A DNA stretch of 59,935 nucleotides from Streptomyces sp. ADI95-17 (GCF_003846175.1 NZ_ML123051.1:258671-318605), one strand, 5' to 3'; positions 34,876-43,924 are shown, counted from the stretch's first letter. Numbers and translations are program-made. Notes: generated from the letters alone by a model not told the origin.

Positions 34876-37299
34876 ATGGCAACCACTCGGCGCGTCGCAC
34901 CGTTCGCGGAATTCGGCCGGCAGGACGTCGGCCTTGTCGGCGGCAAGAACGCCTCACTGGGGGAAATGACCGCGCACCTGGCAGCTGCCGGTGTGCGGGT
35001 GCCCCCGGGCTTCGCTGTGACGGCTGACGCATACGGGGAACTGCTCGACGGCCACGGGCTGCGTGCGCGGATCGAGGAACAGATCGCACGGCTGTACGAC
35101 GGGGCCGCGCTGGACGAGGTGGGGGCGGGGATCCGGTCGATGATCATGGCCGAGCCGCTTCCGGCCGGACTGCGGACCGAGATCGTCTCCGCATACGAGC
35201 AGCTCGCACGCGACCAGGGACGAGAGGATCCCGAGGTCGCCGTGCGAAGCAGCGCCACCGCCGAGGACCTGCCCCAGGCGAGCTTCGCCGGCCAGCAGGA
35301 GACCTACCTGAACGTACGAGGGCCCGCCGAGCTGTTGTTGTCCTGCCACCGCTGCTACGCCTCGCTGTTCACCGACCGCGCGATCGACTACCGGGAACGG
35401 ATGGGCTTCGACCACCTCGCGGTGGCTCTCTCCGTCGGCGTCCAGGTCATGGTCCGCTCCGACCTCGCGGGCGCCGGAGTCATCTTCACCCTCGACCCCG
35501 AGAGTGGGTTCCCCGAGGTCATCGTGGTCAGCGCGGCGTGGGGCCTGGGCGAGACCGTCGTCAGTGGCCAGGTCGACCCCGACGAGTACACGGTCTTCAA
35601 ACCGAGCCTCAAGGACCCGGTACTGGATCCCGTGATCGACATACGGATCGGAGCGAAGCGGAAGAAGGCAGTCTACGGAGAACACGGACGGACCCGGAGT
35701 GTCGATACGACCGGCGAGGAGCGCTCGCGATGTGTTCTGACGAACACGGAGGTCCGGCAACTGGCCGAATGGTCGATGACCGTCGAAGCACACTACGGGT
35801 GTCCCATGGACCTGGAATGGGCCAAGGACGGCCTGACCGGGGAACTGTCGATCGTGCAGGCCCGCCCCGAGACCGTACAGTCCCGCCGCCGCACGACGAC
35901 ACTGCGCCGGTGCCGCCTGACCGACATTCCGCAGAAGAGCCTCGTCGAGGGCATAGCGGTCGGCGAGGCCATCGGCTCGGGCCCGGTCGTCGTCCTCGAC
36001 TCGCCTGTGGATCTCGACCGCTTCCCGACCGATGGTGTGCTCGTCACGGGCATCACCGACCCCGACTGGGAACCCGTCATGAAGCAGGCATCCGCCATCG
36101 TCACCGACCATGGAGGACGGACCTCGCACGCCGCCATCGTCAGCCGTGAACTCGGTGTCCCGGCCGTAGTCGGCACCGGACAGGCAACCAAGGTGCTGCG
36201 CAACGGCCAGAACGCTACCGTCTCGTGCGCCGAGGGAGCCCGTGGCCGGGTCTACGCAGGGCTGTTGGCCTACGAGGAGCGCGAGACCGATCTCACCGAC
36301 CTCCCCGCCACCCGGACCCGCGTGATGCTCAACCTCGCCGACCCGTCGGCCGCCTTCCGATGGTGGCGCCTGCCCGCCGACGGTGTCGGGCTCGCGCGCC
36401 TGGAGTTCATCGTCGCCCACCAGGTCAAGGCTCACCCCATGGCACTGCTGCATCCCGAGCGACTGGACCGGCGCGACCGCTGCGCCATCGAACAGCTCAC
36501 CGAGGGCCACCTCGACCGCGGCCAGTACTTCATCGACCGGCTGGCCCACGGAGTGGCGCGTATCGCCGCATCCCGCTGGCCCGATCCGGTCGTCGTACGG
36601 ACCAGCGACTTCAAAACCAATGAGTACGCGCGGCTGCTGGGCGGACAGGCATTCGAACCGGTCGAGGCGAATCCGATGATCGGCTGGCGTGGGGCGAGCC
36701 GCTACTACAGCGACGGCTACCGCGAAGGCTTCGCCCTGGAATGCCGGGCGCTGCGCCGGGTTCGCGACGAGATGGGGCTGACGAACGTCATCGTCATGAT
36801 TCCCTTCTGCCGCACCCTCGAAGAGGCCGACCGGGTTCTGGACGTTATGGCGGAGCAGGGACTGCGCCGGGGCGAGCACGGCCTCAAGGTCTACGTCATG
36901 GCGGAGATCCCCTCCAACATCATCCTGGCCGAGGAATTCGCCCGGCGTTTCGACGGATTCTCCATCGGGAGCAACGACCTGACGCAGCTCACCCTGGGCG
37001 TCGACCGCGACTCCGAGACCCTCGCCCATGTCTTCGACGAGACCGACCCCGCAGTCACGCAGAGCATTCGGCTGCTCGTGCTGCGCGCCCATTCCGCCGA
37101 TCGTGCGGTGGGTCTCTGCGGCCAGCGCCCCAGCGACGACCCTGCTTTCACCGAATTCCTGGTGAGGACCGGCATCGATTCGATCTCGGTCGCACCGGAC
37201 AGCTTCGCCTCGGTCAAGCAGCATGTGGTGGCTGCCGAACGGGAGCCGCGAGCGGACGAACCGGTCGGCTCCGTCCAAGGATCCGGCAGGACGGCATAG
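34876..37299 (+). CDS. ppsA: Phosphoenolpyruvate synthase
   Basis: 807-residue three-domain enzyme making PEP, AMP and phosphate from pyruvate and ATP. The N-terminal ATP-grasp domain includes GLVGGKNASLGEM, AVRSSATAEDLPQASFAGQQ and LDPESGF. The swivelling domain carries phospho-His418 in GGRTSHAAIVSRELGVPAVV. The C-terminal TIM barrel ends with IGSNDLTQLTLGVDRD and catalytic Cys748 in GLCGQRPSD. His and Cys spacing matches E. coli PpsA (His421, Cys751 from memory). ATG at 34876 follows GGAGG by 5 bp. PpsA-type genes occur in dormancy islands, linking pyruvate to gluconeogenesis when the TCA cycle slows. Confidence 0.93.
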   Translation: MATTRRVAPFAEFGRQDVGLVGGKNASLGEMTAHLAAAGVRVPPGFAVTADAYGELLDGHGLRARIEEQIARLYDGAALDEVGAGIRSMIMAEPLPAGLRTEIVSAYEQLARDQGREDPEVAVRSSATAEDLPQASFAGQQETYLNVRGPAELLLSCHRCYASLFTDRAIDYRERMGFDHLAVALSVGVQVMVRSDLAGAGVIFTLDPESGFPEVIVVSAAWGLGETVVSGQVDPDEYTVFKPSLKDPVLDPVIDIRIGAKRKKAVYGEHGRTRSVDTTGEERSRCVLTNTEVRQLAEWSMTVEAHYGCPMDLEWAKDGLTGELSIVQARPETVQSRRRTTTLRRCRLTDIPQKSLVEGIAVGEAIGSGPVVVLDSPVDLDRFPTDGVLVTGITDPDWEPVMKQASAIVTDHGGRTSHAAIVSRELGVPAVVGTGQATKVLRNGQNATVSCAEGARGRVYAGLLAYEERETDLTDLPATRTRVMLNLADPSAAFRWWRLPADGVGLARLEFIVAHQVKAHPMALLHPERLDRRDRCAIEQLTEGHLDRGQYFIDRLAHGVARIAASRWPDPVVVRTSDFKTNEYARLLGGQAFEPVEANPMIGWRGASRYYSDGYREGFALECRALRRVRDEMGLTNVIVMIPFCRTLEEADRVLDVMAEQGLRRGEHGLKVYVMAEIPSNIILAEEFARRFDGFSIGSNDLTQLTLGVDRDSETLAHVFDETDPAVTQSIRLLVLRAHSADRAVGLCGQRPSDDPAFTEFLVRTGIDSISVAPDSFASVKQHVVAAEREPRADEPVGSVQGSGRTA

Positions 37300-38175
37300 T
37301 CATTCGTGAGCGATGACGGCGACGGGCGCGGTGGAGTGATGGAGGATCGCGTGAGCGACCGGGCCGATGTGCGTGCCGACCGAGGACCGGCGGATGCGAC
37401 GGCCGACGACCATCAGACCCGCCTCGGAACCTGCTTCCAGGAGTTGTTCGGCGCAAGGTCCGACCGTCACCTGCGCGTCGAGGTCGACGCCCGGGTACAT
37501 GTCCCGCCAAGGACGCAGTATGTCGTCCAGGCCGGTTCGCTTGATCTGAGCGATCCGGGCATTGACTTCAGGGTTGTACGCGGCCCCGGACCCGGCCAGG
37601 GGCGGCAGCATCCAGCTGTGCAGTGCATGGAGTGTGCAACCCCGCCGTGATGCCTCGTCGAACGCGAAGGAGAGCAGGGCGTCGCACGGCCGACCGGTGT
37701 CGACGCCCACGACCACGCCGCGGTCCAGGTGCCGCCCCTGGACGTGCGGCAGCGCGTCCTCGCTCGCGCGTACCAGGACGACGGGCTGCTCCACGGAGTG
37801 GACGACGGCCATGCCGACGGAACCGAGGACAAATCCTCTGAGTGTGCCCAGTCCTCGGGATCCGAGCACCAGCATGCTCGCGCCCGCTGTGGCATGGGCG
37901 AGTGAGGCGGCTGGTTGTCCGTCGAACGATTCGGCGCTGATATCCAGTTGGGGGTGCTTGTCCAGCAGTTCGTCGGAAGCTTCACGAAGGAGGGTCCGAG
38001 CCGCTTGGCGGCGCTCTTCGGAACCGGCCGCGGCAACGATGAGGGGCGGATCCCATATTTCGGCGTGGACGAGATGGAGGGGCACACGGCGAAGGAGTGC
38101 TTCGCGCGCGGCCCAGTGAGCCGCCGCGACACTCTCTGCGGATCCGTCGAGGCCGACGACAATACGCCGGTTCAT
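37300..38175 (-). CDS. Universal stress protein, tandem UspA domains
   Basis: 291-residue two-domain Usp, last gene of the five-gene operon that begins at 41042. Domain 1 has RRIVVGLDGSAESVAAAHWA and the intact ATP motif GSRGLGTLRGFVLGSVG. Domain 2 starts RGVVVGVDTGRPCDALLSFA and ends with the altered GRRIRRSSVGTHIGPVAH. ATG at 38175 follows GAGGAGGG. The stop codon abuts the ppsA stop in tail-to-tail orientation. Confidence 0.92.
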   Translation of the reverse strand: MNRRIVVGLDGSAESVAAAHWAAREALLRRVPLHLVHAEIWDPPLIVAAAGSEERRQAARTLLREASDELLDKHPQLDISAESFDGQPAASLAHATAGASMLVLGSRGLGTLRGFVLGSVGMAVVHSVEQPVVLVRASEDALPHVQGRHLDRGVVVGVDTGRPCDALLSFAFDEASRRGCTLHALHSWMLPPLAGSGAAYNPEVNARIAQIKRTGLDDILRPWRDMYPGVDLDAQVTVGPCAEQLLEAGSEAGLMVVGRRIRRSSVGTHIGPVAHAILHHSTAPVAVIAHE

Positions 38176-38239
38176 GATGGCCCTCCTCGGGCAGGGGCTG
38201 CTTCGGGTCGGTGACGAACTCGCGTACGCGTCGGCGTTG

Positions 38240-38872
38240 TCAGGCCTTCCTCGGCTGCTTTCGGGTGCCCATGCGTACATCGTCGGACAGGTTGTCCTGC
38301 TCGTGGTCGAGCCGGTTGATCACGTCCACGACTCCGTCGACGCTCCGGCACAGACGCAGGACGACGGGGACGAGACTGCGCCGGTTCAGAATGCCGCTGA
38401 GGGTCACGACACCATCGGTGACCTCGACGGTCAGCGACGAGGGGCTGAGCCGCAGCGTGTGCGTCAGGACATCTTCGAGGATCTCCTCCTGGATGGCGTG
38501 GTCCCTGCGCAGGAAGAGTTGCAGGAGGTCGCTGCGGCTCAGGACCCCGATCAGCCGGCCTTCGCTGTCGATGACCGGGAGTCTCTTGACCTTGTGCTTC
38601 TCCATGACACGGGCGGCGCGGACAGCGCTCCACCCGGGAGCCGCGGTGATCGCCGGGTGACTCATGAGATCGACGGCGGTGTTCCCGGTGCCGTGCCGAC
38701 GGATCAGATCGGCCTCGGAAACGACGCCCACGGGGCATCCGTACTCGTCCACGACAGGCACGGCGGTGATGCCGAACTCGTCGAGGAGCCGGGCGATCTC
38801 CTTGAACGTGGTGCCGCGCTGGACGCTGACGGCCGTGGGCGTCATGAGGTCGGAGACGCTGCGATGCCTCAT
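38240..38872 (-). CDS. CBS-pair plus BON domain protein
   Basis: 210 residues, fourth gene of the CBS/USP operon. CBS1 (VSDLMTPTAVSVQRGTTFKE to VGVVSEADLIRR), a short linker, CBS2 (AVDLMSHPAITAAPGWSAVR to GVLSRSDLLQLFLRRDHAIQ) and BON (LTVEVTDGVVTLSGILNRRS). The C-terminal tail is basic (MGTRKQPRKA). I start at the ATG at 38872 because the CBS1 motif begins there; the longer frame overlaps the upstream gene. The upstream CBS gene ends 13 bp away. Confidence 0.9.
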   Translation of the reverse strand: MRHRSVSDLMTPTAVSVQRGTTFKEIARLLDEFGITAVPVVDEYGCPVGVVSEADLIRRHGTGNTAVDLMSHPAITAAPGWSAVRAARVMEKHKVKRLPVIDSEGRLIGVLSRSDLLQLFLRRDHAIQEEILEDVLTHTLRLSPSSLTVEVTDGVVTLSGILNRRSLVPVVLRLCRSVDGVVDVINRLDHEQDNLSDDVRMGTRKQPRKA

Positions 38873-38885
38873 CGTCGCCCTCCAG

Positions 38886-39488
38886 TCATGCGGGAACTTC
38901 GGACTCGAACCGGGCCGAGACGTCCACGACTCCCGGCACCGTGCGCGCGACACGCACCAGCACGTCACCGAGTGACGGGTCGGGAACGGTGCCACTCAGA
39001 CGGACGATGCCGTCGGACACATGGACGTACACGTTCGCGGAGCCCGCTGGGATCAGCTGAGTCATGATCAGCTCGCGCAGTTCCTGGGCGATGTCCTCGT
39101 CCGGACGGAGGTAGATCTTGAGGAGATCACCCCGGCTGACCACGCCCACGAGGCGTCCGTCGTCGTCGACGACCGGCAGTCGCTTGAGGTGACCGCGGGC
39201 CATCAGCCGGGCGGCCCCCGCGATCCCCGCGCTCCGGGACACCGTCACGGCGGGGACGGTCATCAGCTCACCGGCGGTGACGGCGCGGGACTCGTCCGCG
39301 CCCTGTGCCTTGAGCAGAAGGTCCGCCTCGGAGACCACGCCGACGACTCGTCCCTCTTCGGACACGACGGGCAGCGCACTGATCCGCCATTGCCGCATGG
39401 CCTCCACGATGTCCTTGAACGCCGCTCCGCGGTTGACCGTGACGACGGCGTGCGTCATCACGTCGTCGACGGTACGCAGATGCTTCAT
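38886..39488 (-). CDS. CBS-pair plus BON domain protein
   Basis: 200 residues, third gene of the operon. CBS1 (VDDVMTHAVVTVNRGAAFKD to VGVVSEADLLLK), CBS2 (AGELMTVPAVTVSRSAGIAG to GVVSRGDLLKIYLRPDEDIA) and BON (VYVHVSDGIVRLSGTVPDPS). The DLLKIYLRP join between CBS2 and BON is shared with the paralogues at 26563 and 43254. ATG at 39488 after GGAGGAACC. The frame remains open upstream to 39695, but there is no homology there. Confidence 0.9.
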   Translation of the reverse strand: MKHLRTVDDVMTHAVVTVNRGAAFKDIVEAMRQWRISALPVVSEEGRVVGVVSEADLLLKAQGADESRAVTAGELMTVPAVTVSRSAGIAGAARLMARGHLKRLPVVDDDGRLVGVVSRGDLLKIYLRPDEDIAQELRELIMTQLIPAGSANVYVHVSDGIVRLSGTVPDPSLGDVLVRVARTVPGVVDVSARFESEVPA

Positions 39489-39606
39489 GGTTCCTCCAGG
39501 AATATGGGCCCCCGTATTTCCGAGCGTCGGCATCGTCGACGTCCGGCGGTAGGACCATCCGGGGGCCGCCGGGGACTGCTCGGCCCTGTTGCCCCGGCGT
39601 GAACGC

Positions 39607-40299
39607 TCAGGGGTTGTCGGCGTCATGCGCAGATTCGTGATCCGGCTGCAGGTCGTCCACGGCGTACGCGAGGGACTGGTCGACACTGACGACACCGTCG
39701 ACGGAGAGGCACAGGAGTTCGATGATCGGAATGGTTGAGCGTTCCTCCACCATGCCGCTCAGGGTGACGACTCCTTCCTGAACGGTGACTGTCACGCCGC
39801 CCGGAGTGAGCCGGAGAGTTCGGCCCAGTAGCTCGTCAACGATTTCTTCGCGGATGGCGTCATCGCGGCGGAGCATGGGGCGCAGCAGATCCGAACGGCT
39901 GACGATGCCCACGAGCGTGCCGGTGTCATCGATCACCGGAAGGCGTTTGACGCCCCGCTCGTTCAGGAAGCGCGCCGTCTCGACGATGCCCCACGAGGGC
40001 CGGGCCGTGAGTACGGGAGTGGACATGAGGTCGGCGGCGGTACGGGCGTCCATGGTGCGGTGGTCGACGGCCGCCGTCCCGCGCAGTTGGTCACGGCCTT
40101 CTGCTTCCGGCAGACCCGCTTGTCTGCGCAGCAGGTCGGCTTCCGAGACGATGCCGATGGGGTGGTGATGGGCGTCCACGACGGGCAGGGCCGAGACATC
40201 GTTGTAGGCAAGGCTCCAGGCAACCGTCTTGAGCGATGCTTCGGGGCTGGCCGTGGCCACGTCCCGGGTCATGACTTCGGCAACAGTGCGATGCATCAT
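39607..40299 (-). CDS. CBS-pair plus BON domain protein
   Basis: 230 residues, second gene of the operon. CBS1 (VAEVMTRDVATASPEASLKT to IGIVSEADLLRRQ), a longer 30-residue linker, CBS2 (AADLMSTPVLTARPSWGIVE to GIVSRSDLLRPMLRRDDAIR) and BON (VTVTVQEGVVTLSGMVEERS). Layout and the HHRTVAE-type N-terminus match the paralogue at 48760-49434. Two adjacent ATG codons (40299 and 40296) can serve as start. Confidence 0.9.
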   Translation of the reverse strand: MMHRTVAEVMTRDVATASPEASLKTVAWSLAYNDVSALPVVDAHHHPIGIVSEADLLRRQAGLPEAEGRDQLRGTAAVDHRTMDARTAADLMSTPVLTARPSWGIVETARFLNERGVKRLPVIDDTGTLVGIVSRSDLLRPMLRRDDAIREEIVDELLGRTLRLTPGGVTVTVQEGVVTLSGMVEERSTIPIIELLCLSVDGVVSVDQSLAYAVDDLQPDHESAHDADNP

Positions 40300-40361
40300 G
40301 GTCCGATTTCCCTTTCGTGCAGGGGTTTGCCGCGGCGGGCGGCGATGGCAGCGGCGCGGCC

Positions 40362-41042
40362 TCACCACTCGGCGGACGGGCCATGTGTGACCTCCTGGAG
40401 GGGGGCGGGTACGGGGCCGTCCACGGGTGCGGTCACGTGACTCACGACCGCGACCACCCCGTCGAGCTGCTCGGCAAGGTAGGCCAGGATCGCGATCTGG
40501 CTCCGGTTCTCCAGCCTGCCTTCCAAGGTGACAACACCTTCCACGACATGGACGGTGACCGCGTCGGACCCGATTCCCATGGCGCTCACCAGCACGTCCT
40601 CGATGATGCGTCGTCGTATCTCCGAGTCAGGTCGAAGGAAAAGACTGAGCAGGTCCCGGCGCGTGACGATGCCGACAAGCCTGTCCTCGTCGTCCACGAC
40701 CGGAAGCCGCTCCACGCCGCTGCGCGTCATCAGCCGGGCGGCCTCCGGCGCGCTCTCCTCCGCGTGGACGGTCACCGCCGGCGTCGACATGATCTCGGCA
40801 GCGGTGAATTCCGCTCCGGACGGAACGGCGGCCGTGGCACCGGCACCAGGATGACCCGCCGCCTGCCGGCTCAGCAGATCGCTCTCGGAGACGACACCGA
40901 CGACCCGGTCCTCGTCGTCGAGCACAGGCAGTCCACTGATGTCGTGCTGGGCGAGCAGCTTCGCCACCTCCTTGAAGGAAGTGAGCGGGACGACCGAGAC
41001 GACATCGTCGGTCATCAGGTCTCCCACTTTGATGTGCTTCAT
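40362..41042 (-). CDS. CBS-pair plus BON domain protein
   Basis: 226 residues, first gene of the five-gene CBS/USP operon. CBS1 (VGDLMTDDVVSVVPLTSFKE to VGVVSESDLLSRQ), CBS2 (AAEIMSTPAVTVHAEESAPE to GIVTRRDLLSLFLRPDSEIR) and BON (VTVHVVEGVVTLEGRLENRS). The ATG at 41042 is the start; the same frame runs open to 42197, but that part is antisense to the Usp gene at 41322 and has no homology. Three OsdR-like boxes lie in the 279-bp divergent promoter. Confidence 0.9.
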   Translation of the reverse strand: MKHIKVGDLMTDDVVSVVPLTSFKEVAKLLAQHDISGLPVLDDEDRVVGVVSESDLLSRQAAGHPGAGATAAVPSGAEFTAAEIMSTPAVTVHAEESAPEAARLMTRSGVERLPVVDDEDRLVGIVTRRDLLSLFLRPDSEIRRRIIEDVLVSAMGIGSDAVTVHVVEGVVTLEGRLENRSQIAILAYLAEQLDGVVAVVSHVTAPVDGPVPAPLQEVTHGPSAEW

Positions 41043-41135
41043 GGCGGCACCCCCTGCCGTCTCACAGCGATTCACCCGGACGTGATGCCGGAGGTTGTTC
41101 AGAAACCACGATGCTTCGGGCCGCACGGGTACAGG

Positions 41136-41151
41136 AGGGCCGAACGGGGCG
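41136..41151. promoter_or_regulatory. OsdR-like box (proximal to CBS operon)
   Basis: AGGGCCGAACGGGGCG: 3 mismatches to the consensus. It lies 93 bp upstream of the CBS operon start. Confidence 0.45.
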
Positions 41152-41156
41152 TGACC

Positions 41157-41172
41157 GGGACCGGTCGGACCC
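41157..41172. promoter_or_regulatory. OsdR-like box (central)
   Basis: GGGACCGGTCGGACCC: one mismatch, both arms perfect. It is centred 21 bp (two helical turns) from the box at 41136-41151. Confidence 0.62.
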
Positions 41173-41217
41173 GGCCCCGGGCGCCGTGGCATCTGGGGCC
41201 CGCAGGATTCTCCCGAC

Positions 41218-41233
41218 AGGGTCCATCGGCCCC
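41218..41233. promoter_or_regulatory. OsdR-like box (proximal to USP genes)
   Basis: AGGGTCCATCGGCCCC: 3 mismatches. It ends 88 bp before the ATG at 41322. Confidence 0.42.
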
Positions 41234-41321
41234 GGGGCGGCCCTGAGCGGCCCTCTCCCCGCAGGGGCGAGCGGTGCCAGTGTGGGAGCCGACCCTTCAG
41301 CGGCCTCGGTGAGGAGCGACC

Positions 41322-42224
41322 ATGAGAGGCATCACCGGCAGCCCGGAACTGGGATCCGTAACCGTCGGCGTCGACGGCTCCGAGCCGGCCCGCCGTGCGG
41401 CGCTGTGGGCAGCGGCTGAGGCCGCGCGTCGAGGTAGCACGTTGCGTATCGTCCACGCGACCGACACCGACAGCCGGGTTCTTTATCTCTCGGTAGAGAA
41501 CATCGAGCGCGTTCGCAGAGCGGGCCACGAACTGCTGCGGGAAACCGCCGCGGCCATCACGGAACTGCATTCCGATCTGCACGTCACCACGGAGTTCAGC
41601 GGCGGCGCGGCTGTCCCCAGCCTGCGCCGGACCGCCGGCCCGCGCGGCACTGTCGTGGTGGGCAACCGCGGTCTGGGCGGGTTCAAGAATCTCCTGCTCG
41701 GATCCGTCGGCCTGAAGGTCGCAGCCGAGGCCACGACGCCCGTGGTCATAGTCAGGGGTACTGACGAAGGGACGGAGAGAGGCGTGGTGCTTGCCGCGGT
41801 CCGTGACGAGCACGATGCCGAATGCGCTCGGTATGCGGCGTGCGAAGCCGAGATCCACAAGGCTTCGCTGCGGCTGCTGCATGTGTGGAGCATTCTCGGA
41901 TCCGCTGGACTTGCCGTGACCATGCTCGACGATGTCGAAGAGATCGTCGGTGAACACGTCCACCATCTGATCGCCGTGACGGACCGGATTCGCGACGAAT
42001 TCCCGGACCTGAACGTTCAGGCGGAAGCCGAGAAGAGCCTGAATGTGGCCGGGGTCCTGGTGGAGGCATCGCGCCATGCGGATCTGCTGGTGATGGGTGG
42101 GCGACGGACACCCGGATACATCGGCCCCACCCTCGGCCGGGCGACGCACAGCCTTCTGCACCACGCGCACTGTCCTGTGCAGCTCATTCCTCGGCACGGT
42201 TCCGGACAGGGGAGCGATTCATGA
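41322..42224 (+). CDS. Universal stress protein, tandem UspA domains
   Basis: 300-residue two-domain Usp. Domain 1 starts SVTVGVDGSEPARRAALWAA and keeps GNRGLGGFKNLLLGSVG; domain 2 (from about 147, RGVVLAAVRDEHDAECARYA) has the degenerate GGRRTPGYIGPTLGRATH. ATG at 41322 has a GAGGAG site. The stop overlaps the start of the next Usp (ATGA), so the pair is co-translated. It is divergent from the CBS operon. Confidence 0.92.
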   Translation: MRGITGSPELGSVTVGVDGSEPARRAALWAAAEAARRGSTLRIVHATDTDSRVLYLSVENIERVRRAGHELLRETAAAITELHSDLHVTTEFSGGAAVPSLRRTAGPRGTVVVGNRGLGGFKNLLLGSVGLKVAAEATTPVVIVRGTDEGTERGVVLAAVRDEHDAECARYAACEAEIHKASLRLLHVWSILGSAGLAVTMLDDVEEIVGEHVHHLIAVTDRIRDEFPDLNVQAEAEKSLNVAGVLVEASRHADLLVMGGRRTPGYIGPTLGRATHSLLHHAHCPVQLIPRHGSGQGSDS

Positions 42225-43081
42225 TGGACACCGACGCACGCCGCGAGCTCGTCGTAGGTATCGATCCCGCCAGGAATCGGCACCTGGCATTGGCCTGGGC
42301 GGCCGACGAGGCACATCGACGCAGGCTGGACCTGCGGCTCGTCGTAGCCGTACCTCCGGGGCGCGAATGGCGTGAGGGCGATGACCGGCCACGCAGGAAA
42401 GCCATGCTGGAAGCCGGGGCGGACGCTCTCCGGGAGGGGGCAGGATGGGTCCGGGCGCGCCACCTGCAAATGCAGCCTGTCACCGAGCTGCTCGACGGCT
42501 TCCCGGCCACCGTGATGGGCGGGCTGTCCGCGCGGGCCCGCATGGTCGTGCTTGGATCCCGCCATCTGAGCCGTACGGCGGAGTACTTCAGCGCAGGCTC
42601 CCTCGTCGTCCCCGTCACGGCCCAGGCGCGTTGTCCCGTGGTGGTTGTGGGCGACGCAGAGCACATCACCCAGCAGCCGGCCTACCTGGTGGTGGGAATC
42701 GACGGCAGTGAGTCCTCGAAAGCAGCGCTGGGGCTGGCGTTCGAGGAGGCCGACCTCCGAGCGGCAGCGCTCCGTGCCATTTCGGTCTGGCAGCCGCCCG
42801 TATTCATGCTCCACGACGAGAAGGACGCCGTCCAGGCGCAGCGACGCATGCTCTCCGAGACCACGGCGGGCTGGTCAGCGCGGTACCCGGGGGTGCATGT
42901 GACCCACGAGGTACCGACCGGACATCCGGTGGAAGAGCTTGCAGGGGCGGCAGAGCACGCCCTGGCCGTTGTCGTGGGCCGCCGTGGGCGTGGTGGCTAC
43001 GAGGGCATGCGGCTCGGCTCCGTTGTCCATGGTCTGTTGCACCGGGCGCACTGCCCAGTGATCACGGTTCCGCTCGTGTAA
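42221..43081 (+). CDS. Universal stress protein, tandem UspA domains, reversed motif pattern
   Basis: 286-residue two-domain Usp. Unlike the other tandem Usps here, domain 1 (ELVVGIDPARNRHLALAWAA) has lost the ATP-binding motif (GSRHLSRTAEYFSAGS), while domain 2 (YLVVGIDGSESSKAALGLAF) keeps a near-canonical GRRGRGGYEGMRLGSVVH. This suggests a complementary partner to the Usp encoded just upstream, whose first domain is the intact one; a mixed oligomer is my inference. Two ATGs at 42221 and 42224. Confidence 0.9.
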   Translation: MMDTDARRELVVGIDPARNRHLALAWAADEAHRRRLDLRLVVAVPPGREWREGDDRPRRKAMLEAGADALREGAGWVRARHLQMQPVTELLDGFPATVMGGLSARARMVVLGSRHLSRTAEYFSAGSLVVPVTAQARCPVVVVGDAEHITQQPAYLVVGIDGSESSKAALGLAFEEADLRAAALRAISVWQPPVFMLHDEKDAVQAQRRMLSETTAGWSARYPGVHVTHEVPTGHPVEELAGAAEHALAVVVGRRGRGGYEGMRLGSVVHGLLHRAHCPVITVPLV

Positions 43082-43253
43082 ACCCACGTCGTGACGAACG
43101 CTCCGGCCGGGCAGAGGGAATCCGGACAGGAACCCCGCGTCGGCCGGACCGGAGCCGGCGCGAGGCGTTTCGTCGTTCAGTGAATGCTGCGACGGTGCGG
43201 CCGTGTGATCTCATTGATGACCGTTTCCCCGAAACCGGCTCGCCCCGGAAGTT

Positions 43254-43895
43254 TCAGGCAAGTTCCATGCGTACGTCCACGACGCCTTCGACCGCGCGAA
43301 TGGCACGGGCCAGTAGCGGCACCAGCGAACGGTCCCGGAGAGGCCCCCGAACGGTGACGACACCGTCCAGCACAGTGAACTCCACCTCCTCCGGGGGAGA
43401 GAGTCCGGCGACGACAGCGGACCGGATCTCCTCGTCGATCTCCTCGTCCGGGCGCAGGAACACCTTCAGGAGGTCGCTGCGGCTCACGACGCCCTCCAGC
43501 ATGCCGAGATCGTTCACGACGGGCAGTCGTTTCACGCGCTTGCGCGCCATGATCCGGGCGGCCTCGGCGAGCGTGGCGTCGGGGTGGACGGTGATGGCCG
43601 GACTCGACATCAGATCCCCGGCCAGTACGGCGTCGGCCTTGGACGCTTCCTCCAGTTGGGCGGGCAGCTTCGGGTCGTCCTGCCGGAACTCCTCTTTCGG
43701 CAGCAGGTCCGCCTCGGAGACGACCCCGACGACGCGGCCCTCGCCTTCGAGGACCGGCACGGCGCTGACTTTCCAGTGGTGCATCAGCTCCACGATCTCC
43801 TTGTACGAGGCTTCGCGGCCGATGGCCACGGCCGTGAGGGTCATGACGTCGCTGACGGTGTACGGGGATGCGGCCACGGGATGCTCCTCGGACAT
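43254..43895 (-). CDS. CBS-pair plus BON domain protein
   Basis: 213 residues. CBS1 (VSDVMTLTAVAIGREASYKE to VGVVSEADLLPKEEFRQ), CBS2 (AGDLMSSPAITVHPDATLAE to GVVSRSDLLKVFLRPDEEID) and BON (VEFTVLDGVVTVRGPLRDRS). The ATG at 43895 lies 29 bp after the stop of the cyclic-nucleotide-fold gene, so the two form an operon, repeating the association of these families. No separate box is visible between them. Confidence 0.9.
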   Translation of the reverse strand: MSEEHPVAASPYTVSDVMTLTAVAIGREASYKEIVELMHHWKVSAVPVLEGEGRVVGVVSEADLLPKEEFRQDDPKLPAQLEEASKADAVLAGDLMSSPAITVHPDATLAEAARIMARKRVKRLPVVNDLGMLEGVVSRSDLLKVFLRPDEEIDEEIRSAVVAGLSPPEEVEFTVLDGVVTVRGPLRDRSLVPLLARAIRAVEGVVDVRMELA

Positions 43896-43924
43896 GATTC
43901 CTGGGTGGTGGCGCGACGGCGTAC

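Noticed and set aside
39551..39566. OsdR-like box within the CBS operon
   Set aside because: Only partial symmetry and several mismatches; the gene is better explained as part of the operon.
41043..42197. 5' extension of the CBS-BON frame opposite the USP gene
   Set aside because: The CBS homology begins at the ATG at 41042; the extension is antisense to a genuine Usp and contains the divergent promoter.
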